Source of the DNA: Seohaeicola saemankumensis | GTDB lineage: Bacteria; Pseudomonadota; Alphaproteobacteria; Rhodobacterales; Rhodobacteraceae | DNA length: 64,000 bases | Direction: 5' to 3' | Assembly: GCF_020171285.1 (NCBI RefSeq) | Contig: NZ_JAIUZI010000001.1 | Span: forward strand, 1-64,000 | Shown: positions 27,318 through 36,496 of the stretch, piece by piece | Numbering within the stretch: position 1 is the first letter of the stretch | Layout of the letters: each line of letters begins with the position of its first letter | Made by a program: the position numbers and the translations under genes | Notes under the pieces: model-generated | Databases searched by the model: none | What the model saw: only the letters and a program-made list of their open reading frames with translations | What the model was told of the DNA's origin: nothing

Positions 27318-30014
27318 ATGCCGGGTCTCGAAAGCGTCGATATTCTGGGGGGTGGTCCCGGCGGGCTCTATGCCGCGATCCTGTTGCGGCGGATGCTGCC
27401 GCAGGTCCGGGTGCGGGTGACCGAGGCCAGTCCGCGCGGCGTGACCTGGGGCTTTGGCGTGGTGTTCTCGGATCAGGCGCTGGATTTCCTGCGGGCGGAC
27501 GACCCCGAGACGCACGATCTGATCGCGCCGCAGATGGAACGCTGGCGCAATATGGAACTGAACCACCCCGATGGCCGGGTGGTGCTGGACGGTATCGGCT
27601 TTGCCGCTGTGGGCCGATTGCAGCTGTTGCAGACGCTGCAGGCGCGGGCCGAGGCGCTGGGCGCGGAGCTGCGGTTTGACCATCATGTCGGTGACCTGCA
27701 AGAGCTGGACGGTGATCTGATCATTGGCGCGGACGGGCTGAATTCGCTGGTGCGCGGCGACGGGGGCGCGTTTGGCGCGAGCGTGGAGATGATGGAGAAC
27801 CGCTTTGCCTGGTTCGGCACTGCGCGACCTTTTGATACGCTGACCCAGACGTTCCGGCGCACCGACAAGGGGGCGATGAACGCGCACCACTATCGCTATG
27901 CGCCCGACATGAGCACCTTTATCGTCGAGGCCGACCGCAACACGTTTTTCGCCCATGGGTTTGACCGGATGGACGAGGCGCAGACCGCCGCCGTCTGCGA
28001 AGAGATCTTTGCCGATGTCCTGGAGGGCGCGCCGCTGATCGCCAATAAATCGGTCTGGCGGCAGTTTCCCAAGCTGTGGTGCGACCGCTGGGTCAGCGGC
28101 AACACGGTGCTGCTGGGCGACGCCGTGCACACGGCGCATTTCTCGATCGGGTCGGGCACAAGGCTGGCGATGGAGGATGCCATCGCGCTGGTGCGGTCGC
28201 TGAAGGCCGAGCCGGATGTGCAGGATGCATTGGCGCTGTACCAGCAGGACCGCCCGCCCATCGCGAAAAAGATCGTGACGGCGGCCAATACCTCCTGCGC
28301 GTGGTACGAGGATTTCGCGGCCAAGATGGACAAGCCGCCACTGGAGTTCGCCTTTGACTATGTCACGCGGTCGGGGCGGGTCGATATGGACCGGCTGCGT
28401 GGGCTGTCGCCCGAATTCATGGCGCAATACGAGGCGCATCTGGCCGCAACGGCGCGGATCAGCGACCCGGTGGGCGACACCCCCGGCGCGGCGCAGATCG
28501 GGTTCGACAAGGCGGATCATGCCAATTGCAGCGCCATCCTCTGGGACAATCTGGAGCGTAACGCGGATACGCTGGCGCTGACCGGTCCGGGGGGCGACGT
28601 GACCTATGCCGAGCTGTGCGCACGGGCGGCGCAATGGGGCAACGCGTTCAAGGCGTTCGGACTGCAACCCGGCGACCGGATCGCGTTTTTCCTGGACGAC
28701 ACGCCGGATTATCCGGCGGCGTTTTTCGGGGCGGTGCGGGCTGGGTTCGTGCCTGTGCTGCTGAACACGCTGACCACGCCGGATCTGCTGGCGTTCTTCC
28801 TGTCCGACAGCGGCGCGCGGCTGGCGCTGTGCGATGCCGCCTTTACCGGCATGTTCGACGGGCAGGCGGGCTGCGATGTCGTGGTGGTTGGCGAGACCCC
28901 GCAGGGGATGCAGAGCGCCGACGCCTTTCTGGTCGGCTGCGCCAGGGACCTGCCGGTGGCCGATACCGGACCGGACGACATGGCGTTCTGGATGTATTCC
29001 AGCGGCTCTACCGGGCGGCCCAAGGGTATCGTGCACTTGCATCACGACATGGCCTACAGCCGGGCCAGCTTTGCCGATCACGTGCTGAAGCTGCGCGGGG
29101 ACGATATCTGTTTCTCGGTGCCCAAGATGTTCTTTGCCTACGGGTTTGGCAATTCGGTGACCTTTCCGTTCTCGGTGGGGGCGACGACGCTGCTGATGCC
29201 GGGGCGGCCCGATCCGGCCCGCGTGCTGGAGATGATCGAGACCTATCGGCCAACGGTGTTTTTCGGCCTGCCGACGCTCTACACCGCCCTGTGCAACGCT
29301 GACGGGGTGGAAGATCGCGACCTGTCCAGCCTGCGCCAGTGCATGTCGGCGGCCGAGATCCTGTCGGAAGAGGTGTTCAACCGCTGGCGGGACCTGACCG
29401 GCCTGCCGCCGGTCGAGGGGCTGGGATCGACCGAGATGCTGCATGTCTACCTGTCGAATTCGCCCGACGAGCAACGGCTGGGCTCGGCGGGGCGCGTTGT
29501 GCCGGGATACGAGGTCGAACTGCGCGATGCCGGTGGCCGCGCGGTGGGCGAGGGCGAGGATGGCGTGATGTATGTGCGCGGACAGTCCTCGGCGCCCTGT
29601 TACTGGAACCGGCCCGACAAGACCGCCGAGACCATGCGCGGCGACTGGATCCACACCGGCGACCGGTTCATCTGCCGCGACGGGTACTACTATTTCCAGG
29701 GGCGGGCCGATGATCTGGTCAAGGTGTCCGGCCAATGGGTCTGGCCGCTGGAGGTGGAGCGCTGTTTGAACGAACACCCCGCCGTTCGGGAGGCGGCGGT
29801 GCTGGCCCATGAGTTGCCCGACCGGCGGATGACGCTGAGCGCGGCGGTGGCGATGCGCGACACGGGCGCGAGCGCGCGCGACCTGCAGGATTTTGTCAAG
29901 GCGGCGCTGCTGCCGCACAAGTACCCGCGCCAGATCCGTTTTGTCGAAGAATTGCCCAAAACCGGCACCGGCAAGATCGACCGGCAGGCGATTGAAACGC
30001 TGTTGCGCACCTAA
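27318..30014 (+). CDS. fusion: aromatic-acyl-CoA flavin monooxygenase + benzoate-CoA-ligase-like enzyme
   Basis: 898 residues, two enzymes in one chain. Residues 1-375 are a PHBH-fold FAD monooxygenase (GGGPGGLYAAILL at about 10; GDAVHTAHFSIGSGTRLAM at about 270), resembling salicylyl-CoA 5-hydroxylase and the N-domain of 2-aminobenzoyl-CoA monooxygenase. Residues 400-898 are an AMP-forming CoA ligase of benzoate-CoA-ligase type (YSSGSTGRPKG at about 560; GLGSTEMLHVYLSN; GRADDLVKVSGQWV; C-terminal KTGTGKIDRQ with the adenylation Lys). The chain could activate an aromatic acid and hydroxylate its CoA ester. Start ATG 27318 follows GAGGAGGAC. Thioesterase and ABC importer neighbours support uptake and CoA-dependent degradation of salicylate, anthranilate or a relative; the substrate is unproven. 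Confidence 0.85.
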   Translation: MPGLESVDILGGGPGGLYAAILLRRMLPQVRVRVTEASPRGVTWGFGVVFSDQALDFLRADDPETHDLIAPQMERWRNMELNHPDGRVVLDGIGFAAVGRLQLLQTLQARAEALGAELRFDHHVGDLQELDGDLIIGADGLNSLVRGDGGAFGASVEMMENRFAWFGTARPFDTLTQTFRRTDKGAMNAHHYRYAPDMSTFIVEADRNTFFAHGFDRMDEAQTAAVCEEIFADVLEGAPLIANKSVWRQFPKLWCDRWVSGNTVLLGDAVHTAHFSIGSGTRLAMEDAIALVRSLKAEPDVQDALALYQQDRPPIAKKIVTAANTSCAWYEDFAAKMDKPPLEFAFDYVTRSGRVDMDRLRGLSPEFMAQYEAHLAATARISDPVGDTPGAAQIGFDKADHANCSAILWDNLERNADTLALTGPGGDVTYAELCARAAQWGNAFKAFGLQPGDRIAFFLDDTPDYPAAFFGAVRAGFVPVLLNTLTTPDLLAFFLSDSGARLALCDAAFTGMFDGQAGCDVVVVGETPQGMQSADAFLVGCARDLPVADTGPDDMAFWMYSSGSTGRPKGIVHLHHDMAYSRASFADHVLKLRGDDICFSVPKMFFAYGFGNSVTFPFSVGATTLLMPGRPDPARVLEMIETYRPTVFFGLPTLYTALCNADGVEDRDLSSLRQCMSAAEILSEEVFNRWRDLTGLPPVEGLGSTEMLHVYLSNSPDEQRLGSAGRVVPGYEVELRDAGGRAVGEGEDGVMYVRGQSSAPCYWNRPDKTAETMRGDWIHTGDRFICRDGYYYFQGRADDLVKVSGQWVWPLEVERCLNEHPAVREAAVLAHELPDRRMTLSAAVAMRDTGASARDLQDFVKAALLPHKYPRQIRFVEELPKTGTGKIDRQAIETLLRT

Positions 30015-30107
30015 GCCGTTGCACTGAGGCCCCTGAATGGGCAAAAATCAGTATCACGACTTATAAAAAATCGCGGCCCGAGCCGCAGAACCCTTGGGAG
30101 GGAAAAC

Positions 30108-31286
30108 ATGAAGAAACTGGCTGTCGCGGCTCTGACCGCGTCATTGATGGCGTCCGCCGCCTATGCAGACTCGGTCAAGATCGGTTTTGTCACCACACTG
30201 ACCACCGGTGCCGCGATCATCGGCAAGGACATGCAGAACGCGGCGAACCTGGCGGTCGAACATCTGGGCGGCAAGGCGGGCGATCTGGATATCGAACTGA
30301 TCTTTGCCGACGACGGCTTCGCGCCCGAGACCGGTAAGCAGGCCACCGACAAGCTGGTGAAACAGGACAACGTGGATTTCGTGACCGGCTATATCTGGTC
30401 GCATGTGCTGCTCGCGTCGCGGAAATCGGTACTGGACGCGGACAAGTTCCTGATCTCGGCCAATGCCGGACCCAGCCAGATCGCCGGCAAGCTTTGTGAC
30501 GAGGATTTCTTCTCGACCTCCTGGCAGAACGACCAGACGCCGATGGCGATGGGCGAGGTGCTGAACCAGCAAGGGGTCAAATCGCTCTATATCATGGCGC
30601 CGAACTATGCCGCCGGCAAGAACATGGTGACCGGGGTCGAAAGCACCTTCAAGGGCGAGATCCTGGGCAAGGACCTGACCAAATGGGGCGCCGATGCGCA
30701 GCTGGATTTCTCGGCCGAACTGGCCAAGGCCAAGGCATCGGGCGCCGAGGGGCTGTTTGTCTTCTACCCCGGCGCGGCGGCGGGGGCGTTCACCAAGCAA
30801 TACCACCAGGCGGGGCTGAAGGATGAAATCCCGCTCTATTCGGTGTTCACCGTTGACGCGATCAGCCTGCCCAAGCTGCAGGCGGCTGATTTCCAGTCGG
30901 TGCTGGGCAGCCGGATCACGCAGGCCTGGGACCCGTCGCTGGACAATGCCGCCAACAAGAAATTCGTGGCCGATTTCAAGGCGAAATACGGCAGCTATCC
31001 GTCGTTCTACGCTGCACAGTCCTATGACGCGATCAACATGATCGCCGATGCGGTGGCCAAGGTCGGCAACACCACCGACCGCGACGCGCTGCGCGCGGCG
31101 ATGAAGGCGGCGGATTATGGCTCGGTCCGGGGTGACTACAGCTATGGCAACAACAACTTCCCCATCCAGAACTTCTATCTGCGCGAAGTGGTGGCGGACG
31201 CCGATGGCAACTGGACCACGCAGGTGGTGCAGACCGTGTTTGAAAACCACCAGGACAGCTATGCCAAGGACTGCAAGCTGAACTGA
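30108..31286 (+). CDS. branched-chain-type ABC importer, periplasmic binding protein
   Basis: 392 residues. Signal peptide 1-20 (cleavage near SAAYA). Type I periplasmic-binding fold of the LivJ/aromatic-acid group: KIGFVTTLTTGAAIIGKDMQNAANLAVEHLGG, DNVDFVTGYIWSHVLLASR, and IMAPNYAAGKNMVTG. Ligand is probably an aromatic acid given the upstream monooxygenase-ligase. First gene of the transporter set; 93 bases separate it from the fusion gene. Confidence 0.9.
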   Translation: MKKLAVAALTASLMASAAYADSVKIGFVTTLTTGAAIIGKDMQNAANLAVEHLGGKAGDLDIELIFADDGFAPETGKQATDKLVKQDNVDFVTGYIWSHVLLASRKSVLDADKFLISANAGPSQIAGKLCDEDFFSTSWQNDQTPMAMGEVLNQQGVKSLYIMAPNYAAGKNMVTGVESTFKGEILGKDLTKWGADAQLDFSAELAKAKASGAEGLFVFYPGAAAGAFTKQYHQAGLKDEIPLYSVFTVDAISLPKLQAADFQSVLGSRITQAWDPSLDNAANKKFVADFKAKYGSYPSFYAAQSYDAINMIADAVAKVGNTTDRDALRAAMKAADYGSVRGDYSYGNNNFPIQNFYLREVVADADGNWTTQVVQTVFENHQDSYAKDCKLN

Positions 31287-31354
31287 CCTGTCGCACATGA
31301 CCTTGGGCCGGGCGGGCAGTGCGCGCCCGGCCTTTCTGCAAGCGGAGACGCGCG

Positions 31355-32278
31355 TTGGATCTTTCCCTACTTATCATTCAATTGCTGAACGGGCTGCAGC
31401 TGGGCCTGCTGCTGTTCCTCGTCGCCTCGGGGCTGACGCTGGTGTTCGGCATTCTCGATTTCGTCAACCTCGCGCATGGGTCGCTGTATATGCTGGGGGC
31501 GTTCATCTGTGCCTCGCTGACCTTTCTGTTTGGCAATTTCCTGTGGGCGGTTCTGGTGGCGCTGCCGATCACCGGGGTGATCGGATACCTCGTGGAACGG
31601 TTCGTGGCGCGGCCCCTGTACACGCGCGATCATCTCGATCACGTGCTGGGCACCTTCGGGCTTATCCTGGTGCTGGATACGCTGGCGCATCTGATCTGGG
31701 GACCGGCGGGGATCGCCGTGCCGCTGCCCGCGTGGCTGGATGGTCAGTTGCAGCTGGGCGAAACGCTGGTGATCCCGACCTTTCGTTTGCTGATCATCGG
31801 CGCCGGGCTGGCCGCCGCCGCCGGGCTGTTCTGGCTGGTGAACTATACCAAGCTGGGGATGCTGATCCGCGCGGGCGCGTCGAACCGAACCATGGTTTCG
31901 GCGCTGGGTGTGGATATCGAGATGCTGTTTGCGCTGGTTTTTGCGCTGGGCGCGATGCTGGCCGGGCTGGCGGGGATGCTGGTGGCGCCGATCACCGAAG
32001 CGAGCATCGGCATGGGCAACAACATCATCATCACCGCCTTTGTGGTGATCATCGTGGGCGGCATCGGCTCGATGAAAGGTGCGTTCATCGCCGCGTTGCT
32101 GATCGGGCTGATCGACACGCTGGGCCGGTCGTTCCTGGATGACCTGTTCAAGCTGGTGATGTCCACGGACGCCGCCGAGACCTCGGCCCCCGCCGTTTCG
32201 GCCATGCTGATCTATATCATCATGGCGCTTGTTCTTTCCCTGCGCCCGCAGGGGCTGTTTCCGCCGAGGACCCGTTGA
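31355..32278 (+). CDS. branched-chain-type ABC importer permease (LivH-like)
   Basis: About 307 residues, about eight membrane helices. LivH hallmarks: GLTLVFGILDFVNLAHGSLYMLGAF and the EAA-like region MLAGLAGMLVAPI. The start is TTG 31355, seven bases after GGAG, giving MDLSLLIIQLLNGLQLG as expected for the family; the longer upstream frame carries an Arg-rich extension that does not look native. Its stop is one base before the next start. Confidence 0.9.
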   Translation: MDLSLLIIQLLNGLQLGLLLFLVASGLTLVFGILDFVNLAHGSLYMLGAFICASLTFLFGNFLWAVLVALPITGVIGYLVERFVARPLYTRDHLDHVLGTFGLILVLDTLAHLIWGPAGIAVPLPAWLDGQLQLGETLVIPTFRLLIIGAGLAAAAGLFWLVNYTKLGMLIRAGASNRTMVSALGVDIEMLFALVFALGAMLAGLAGMLVAPITEASIGMGNNIIITAFVVIIVGGIGSMKGAFIAALLIGLIDTLGRSFLDDLFKLVMSTDAAETSAPAVSAMLIYIIMALVLSLRPQGLFPPRTR

Positions 32279-32279
32279 G

Positions 32280-33251
32280 ATGACCAAGATGACCCGACGC
32301 GGATGGATCACGGTTATCGTGATGGCGCTGCTGGCGGTGCTGCCGCCGGTGTTCTACCTGACCGGCCACGCCTTTTACCTGGATCTGGCCACCCGGCTGT
32401 CGATCCTTGGCATTGCGACCGTCAGCCTGAACCTGGTGCTGGGCTATGGCGGGATGGTTAGCTTTGGCCACGCCGCCTTTGTCGGGCTGGGGGCCTATGC
32501 GGTGGGCATCCCGGCCTATCACTGGCTCTATTATTCGACCGGCGACTGGGCGGTCAGCGGGCTGGCGCAGATTCCGCTGGCGGTGGGGATCACCGCGCTC
32601 TTTGCGCTGCTGACCGGGCTGGTGTGCCTGCGCACGCGGGGTGTCTATTTCATCATGATCACCATGGCATTCGCGCAGATGGTCTATTACCTGATCGTCT
32701 CGATCGAGGAATACGGCGGCGACGACGGGCTGGTGATCGACACCCGCTCGGAACTGCCGCTGATCAATCTGGACGATCCGCTGCACCTCTATGGGCTGGC
32801 CTATGTTTCGCTGGTGGTGGCGATGCTGCTGGTGCGGATGATCGTGAATTCGCGGTTCGGCATGGTGCTGCAGGGCGCCAAGGGCAACGAGGAACGCATG
32901 ATCACGCTGGGCTTCAACGTCTATGCCTACCGGCTGGTGGCCTATGTGATCTCGGGCGCGATGTGCGGCTATGCCGGCGCGCTGCTGGGCAATTTCACCA
33001 CTTTCATCAGCCCCGAGATGATGGATTGGTCCCGCTCGGGCGAGCTGATGTTCATGGTGATCCTTGGGGGCACCGCCACCACTATCGGTCCGGTTCTGGG
33101 CGCGGTGGTCTTTATCGTGATCGAAGAGGTGCTGTCGTCCTTCACCATCTACTGGCACCTGCCGTTCGGGCTGATGCTGATGGCGGTGGTCTTGTTTGCG
33201 CGGGGCGGGCTGACCGGGCTGCTGTCGCGCACCAAGGGGGGCAAGGAATGA
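32280..33251 (+). CDS. branched-chain-type ABC importer permease (LivM-like)
   Basis: 323 residues, polytopic. LivM hallmarks: VSLNLVLGYGGMVSFGHAAFVGLGAYA and GAMCGYAGALLGNF. Start ATG 32280 follows the livH-like stop (32276-32278) directly. Ends overlapping the ATPase start by 4 bases (ATGA). Confidence 0.9.
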   Translation: MTKMTRRGWITVIVMALLAVLPPVFYLTGHAFYLDLATRLSILGIATVSLNLVLGYGGMVSFGHAAFVGLGAYAVGIPAYHWLYYSTGDWAVSGLAQIPLAVGITALFALLTGLVCLRTRGVYFIMITMAFAQMVYYLIVSIEEYGGDDGLVIDTRSELPLINLDDPLHLYGLAYVSLVVAMLLVRMIVNSRFGMVLQGAKGNEERMITLGFNVYAYRLVAYVISGAMCGYAGALLGNFTTFISPEMMDWSRSGELMFMVILGGTATTIGPVLGAVVFIVIEEVLSSFTIYWHLPFGLMLMAVVLFARGGLTGLLSRTKGGKE

Positions 33252-33991
33252 GCGCGGTTCTGAAAATCCGGTCCCTGAACAAGAGCTTTGGCGGCATCAA
33301 GGCGACCGATGATCTGACGCTGTCGGTGGAACAGGGCGAATTGCACGCGATCATCGGCCCCAACGGCGCGGGCAAGACCACGCTGATCAGCCAGCTGTCG
33401 GGGATGCAGACGCCCGACAGCGGCGCGATCCGGTTCCGGGGGCGCGATATTACCCGGATGGCGGCGCACAAGCGGGCGCATCTGGGGATCACCCGGTCGT
33501 TCCAGATCACCTCGCTCATCATGCAGATGTCGGTGCTGGATAACATCGCGCTGGCCGTTCAGGCGGGCGAGGGGCATTCGTTCCGCTTTGTCCGGGCCGC
33601 GCGCCGGGTTGCCGCGCTGCGCGACCGGGCGATGGCGCTGCTGGAACGGGTCGGATTGGCGGACAAGGCCGATTTCCCCACTGTGGCCCTGTCGCATGGC
33701 GAACACAGGCATATGGAGATCGCAATCGCGCTGGCCTCGAACGCGGAGCTGATGCTGCTGGATGAGCCGATGGCGGGTCTGGGAACCGAGGAATCGGCGC
33801 AGATGGTCGAGCTGTTGCGCGGGATCAAGGGGCAGCAGTCGATCCTGTTGATCGAACATGACATGGACGCGGTGTTTGCTTTGGCCGACCGGATCTCGGT
33901 GCTGGTCTATGGCCATATCATCGCCACCGGCACCCCGGGCGAAATCCGAAGCAACGAGGCGGTGCAACACGCCTATCTGGGCGAGGAATAG
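33248..33991 (+). CDS. branched-chain-type ABC importer ATPase (LivG-like)
   Basis: 247 residues. Walker A GPNGAGKTTL (about 37-46), signature region LSHGEHRHMEIAIAL in place of the common LSGGQ/LSYGQ, Walker B LMLLDEPMAGL with the catalytic Glu, and switch His in LIEHDMDAVF. Energises aromatic/branched-chain import with the LivF-like partner. Overlaps the permease gene by 4 bases. Confidence 0.92.
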   Translation: MSAVLKIRSLNKSFGGIKATDDLTLSVEQGELHAIIGPNGAGKTTLISQLSGMQTPDSGAIRFRGRDITRMAAHKRAHLGITRSFQITSLIMQMSVLDNIALAVQAGEGHSFRFVRAARRVAALRDRAMALLERVGLADKADFPTVALSHGEHRHMEIAIALASNAELMLLDEPMAGLGTEESAQMVELLRGIKGQQSILLIEHDMDAVFALADRISVLVYGHIIATGTPGEIRSNEAVQHAYLGEE

Positions 33992-33995
33992 GCCG

Positions 33996-34697
33996 ATGCT
34001 GGAACTGAAGGGACTGACCACGCATTACGGCACCAGCCAGGCGCTGTTCGGGGTCGACATGACGCTGGAGGCCGGGCAGGTGGCGACGCTGCTGGGCCGT
34101 AACGGCATGGGCAAGACGACGACAATCAATTCGATCATGGGGATCGTTCCGGCCAGTGGCGGCTCGATCCGCTTTGAGGGGCAGGAACTGGTGGGGCGGG
34201 CCAGTTTCCGGACCGCGAACCTCGGCCTTGGGCTGGTGCCCGAGGGGCGGCAGATCTTTCCCAACCTCAGCCTGATGGAGAACCTGATCGCCACCGCCTC
34301 CAATCATCTGGGTCTGGCCGACCCGTGGACCGTGGACAGGGTGTTTGCGCTGTTTCCGGAACTGGAAACGCGGGTCGGGTCGATGGGCAACCTGCTGTCG
34401 GGGGGCGAACAGCAGATGCTGGCCATCGGGCGGGCGCTGATGACCAACCCGAAACTGCTGATCCTGGACGAGGCGACCGAGGGGCTGGCGCCGCTGGTCC
34501 GGCAAAAGATCTGGTCCGCGCTGACCGAAATCCGCGATCAGGGGATGTCGATTCTGGTGGTGGACAAGAACCTGCATGACCTGATGCGGATCGCCGACCG
34601 CCATTTCATCCTGCAGCGGGGGCGCGTGGTGTGGAATGGCCGCAGCGTCGAACTGGACGCGGATCAGGAGGCACGTCAGAAATACCTGGGGTTCTGA
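33996..34697 (+). CDS. branched-chain-type ABC importer ATPase (LivF-like)
   Basis: 233 residues. Walker A GRNGMGKTTT (about 36-45), LSGGEQQML signature, Walker B LLILDEATEGLAP. Start ATG 33996, four bases after the LivG-like stop; the larger open frame upstream is in the overlap with livG and is not used. Second ATPase of the importer. Confidence 0.92.
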   Translation: MLELKGLTTHYGTSQALFGVDMTLEAGQVATLLGRNGMGKTTTINSIMGIVPASGGSIRFEGQELVGRASFRTANLGLGLVPEGRQIFPNLSLMENLIATASNHLGLADPWTVDRVFALFPELETRVGSMGNLLSGGEQQMLAIGRALMTNPKLLILDEATEGLAPLVRQKIWSALTEIRDQGMSILVVDKNLHDLMRIADRHFILQRGRVVWNGRSVELDADQEARQKYLGF

Positions 34698-34745
34698 CCG
34701 CATTGCGGTGATCCCGGCCAGGGTTGGGGGTTTGGGAGGACCGCG

Positions 34746-35894
34746 ATGACTTGGACAGAAGAGCACCGCAAGCTTGACGATCTGGTGACGCGTTTCGTGC
34801 GCGACGAGGTCGATCCGCATGTGGACGCCTGGGAAGAGGCGGGCATGTTTCCCGCCCACGAGCTGTTTCCCAAGATGGCCGAACTGGGCCTGCTGGGGAT
34901 CAAGTACCCCGAGGAATACGGCGGGTTGGGTCTCGATTTCACCTATTCCATGGTGATGGCCGAGGCCTTTGGCGTGGCGGCCTGTGGGGGCGTTCCGATG
35001 GCTGTCGGCGTGCAGACCGACATGTGTACCCCGGCGCTGGCCCGGTTCGGGTCGGACGCGCTGAAACGCGAATTCCTGGCTCCGGCGATTGCCGGTCAGG
35101 CGGTCGGCTGTATCGGGGTCAGCGAACCGGGGGCGGGGTCGGATGTATCGGCGATCACCACCGCCGCGCGGCGGGACGGCGACGACCTGGTGATCGACGG
35201 CGCCAAGATGTGGATCACCAACGGGATGCAGGCCGACTGGTGCTGCCTTTTGGCCAATACGGGCGACGGACCGGCGCATAAGAACAAGTCGCTGATCATG
35301 GTGCCGATGGACCGCCCCGGCATCAGCCGCCAGAAGATCGAGAAGATCGGCATGCATTCCTCGGACACCGCGCAGCTGTTTTTCGACGACGTGCGGGTGC
35401 CCGCGCGCAATGTGGTCGGGCAGGAGGGCATGGGGTTCACCCTGCAGATGCTGCAGTTTCAGGAGGAACGCATGTATGCCGCCGCGTCCTGCCTGCGGGT
35501 GCTGGACCGGGTGATCGATGCGACGATCGACTATACCCGCGAGCGCAAGACATTCGGCAAGCCGGTGCTGGACAACCAGGTGGTGCATTTCCGGCTGGCC
35601 GAACTGCGCACCGAGGTGGAGGCGCTGCGGGCGCTGACCTATGCCTGTGCCGGAAAATACGCCGAGGGCGAGGACGTGACCCGTCTGGCCTCGATGGCCA
35701 AGCTGAAGGCGGGGCGGTTGTCGCGCGAGGTGGCCGATTCCTGCCTGCAATATTGGGGCGGCATGGGGTTCACGGCGGACAACATCGTGTCGCGGGCCTA
35801 TCGCGACACAAGGCTGGTATCGATTGGCGGCGGTGCGGACGAGGTGATGCTGGGCATCATCGCCAAGTACGAGGGCACCCTGCCGCGCGGGTGA
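34746..35894 (+). CDS. acyl-CoA dehydrogenase (isovaleryl/long-chain-type active site)
   Basis: 382 residues, the usual length. Flavin-site motifs CIGVSEPGAGSDVSAI and KMWITNGMQADW are present. At the position where short/medium-chain enzymes carry the catalytic Glu (YEGT) this protein reads SIGGGADEV, with no Glu there. A Glu is available instead on the helix FQEERMYAAAS, as in isovaleryl-CoA and long-chain dehydrogenases. It follows the importer by 48 bases on the same strand and is likely part of that locus; substrate unknown. Confidence 0.88.
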   Translation: MTWTEEHRKLDDLVTRFVRDEVDPHVDAWEEAGMFPAHELFPKMAELGLLGIKYPEEYGGLGLDFTYSMVMAEAFGVAACGGVPMAVGVQTDMCTPALARFGSDALKREFLAPAIAGQAVGCIGVSEPGAGSDVSAITTAARRDGDDLVIDGAKMWITNGMQADWCCLLANTGDGPAHKNKSLIMVPMDRPGISRQKIEKIGMHSSDTAQLFFDDVRVPARNVVGQEGMGFTLQMLQFQEERMYAAASCLRVLDRVIDATIDYTRERKTFGKPVLDNQVVHFRLAELRTEVEALRALTYACAGKYAEGEDVTRLASMAKLKAGRLSREVADSCLQYWGGMGFTADNIVSRAYRDTRLVSIGGGADEVMLGIIAKYEGTLPRG

Positions 35895-35906
35895 GGCACT
35901 TTGCGA

Positions 35907-35933
35907 GGCCCGGGGGATCTTCTCCGCCGGGCC
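35907..35933. terminator. candidate bidirectional terminator hairpin
   Basis: GGCCCGG (35907-35913) pairs with CCGGGCC (35927-35933) between the convergent acyl-CoA dehydrogenase and DUF4345-like genes. No T-run follows, so strength is uncertain. Confidence 0.4.
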
Positions 35934-35946
35934 CGGCGGCCCGCCG

Positions 35947-36357
35947 TCATGCCGCAGGTGCCGGCACGCGGGATCTGTAGGCGACGAGAAGACCGGCGCA
36001 GATCGTGCCGATGAGCAGTTCGAGCGCCAGGATCTGAAGCATCGCGCTGTTCGGCAAACCGTCCAGCAGGATGCCAACGACGCGGGACAGGCCAAAGCTG
36101 AGGTAAAGGGCGGCCGATACCGCCAGCGCGGGAGCCGTCACCGATGCCCTGACCGCGCCGGCAAGGATGAACAGGCCGCAGATCAGCAGCATGCCGCCCG
36201 GGGACCGCAATTCGTTCAGCAGGGTCACGTCATCGCCGAGAACCAGCCCGGCGCTGGCATGGAAACCGTGGGGGAAGAAGAGAATGCCAAGACCAACGCC
36301 AAGGGCGAACGCCCCGGCAAGGGTGAGTGCCATCCTGTCCAATATCGTGGGGGTCAT
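35947..36357 (-). CDS. DUF4345-like small membrane protein
   Basis: 136 residues with four hydrophobic segments (about 12-30, 50-68, 75-95, 105-128). It resembles DUF4345 proteins of unknown function (RSPGGMLLICGLFIL). Start ATG 36357, eight bases after AAGGA; a longer upstream extension lacks a ribosome site. Divergent from an AraC regulator, which probably controls it. Confidence 0.65.
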   Translation of the reverse strand: MTPTILDRMALTLAGAFALGVGLGILFFPHGFHASAGLVLGDDVTLLNELRSPGGMLLICGLFILAGAVRASVTAPALAVSAALYLSFGLSRVVGILLDGLPNSAMLQILALELLIGTICAGLLVAYRSRVPAPAA

Positions 36358-36496
36358 TGTCGGATTCCTTTCTGTTGAGATGCACCCAAGAGATACAGCC
36401 CCTGAAAATACGAACAATGCCAGTCTGTCCAAATTTTATGCCTGATCGTCCAGAGTATGTGGACTTTGGGGTGATAGGGCTGGTATCAGGCCGGTC

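Noticed and set aside
26814..30044. Long minus-strand open frame covering the fusion gene region
   Set aside because: Only its last 140 codons (from ATG 27236) are the real thioesterase; the rest is the antisense shadow of the monooxygenase-ligase gene.
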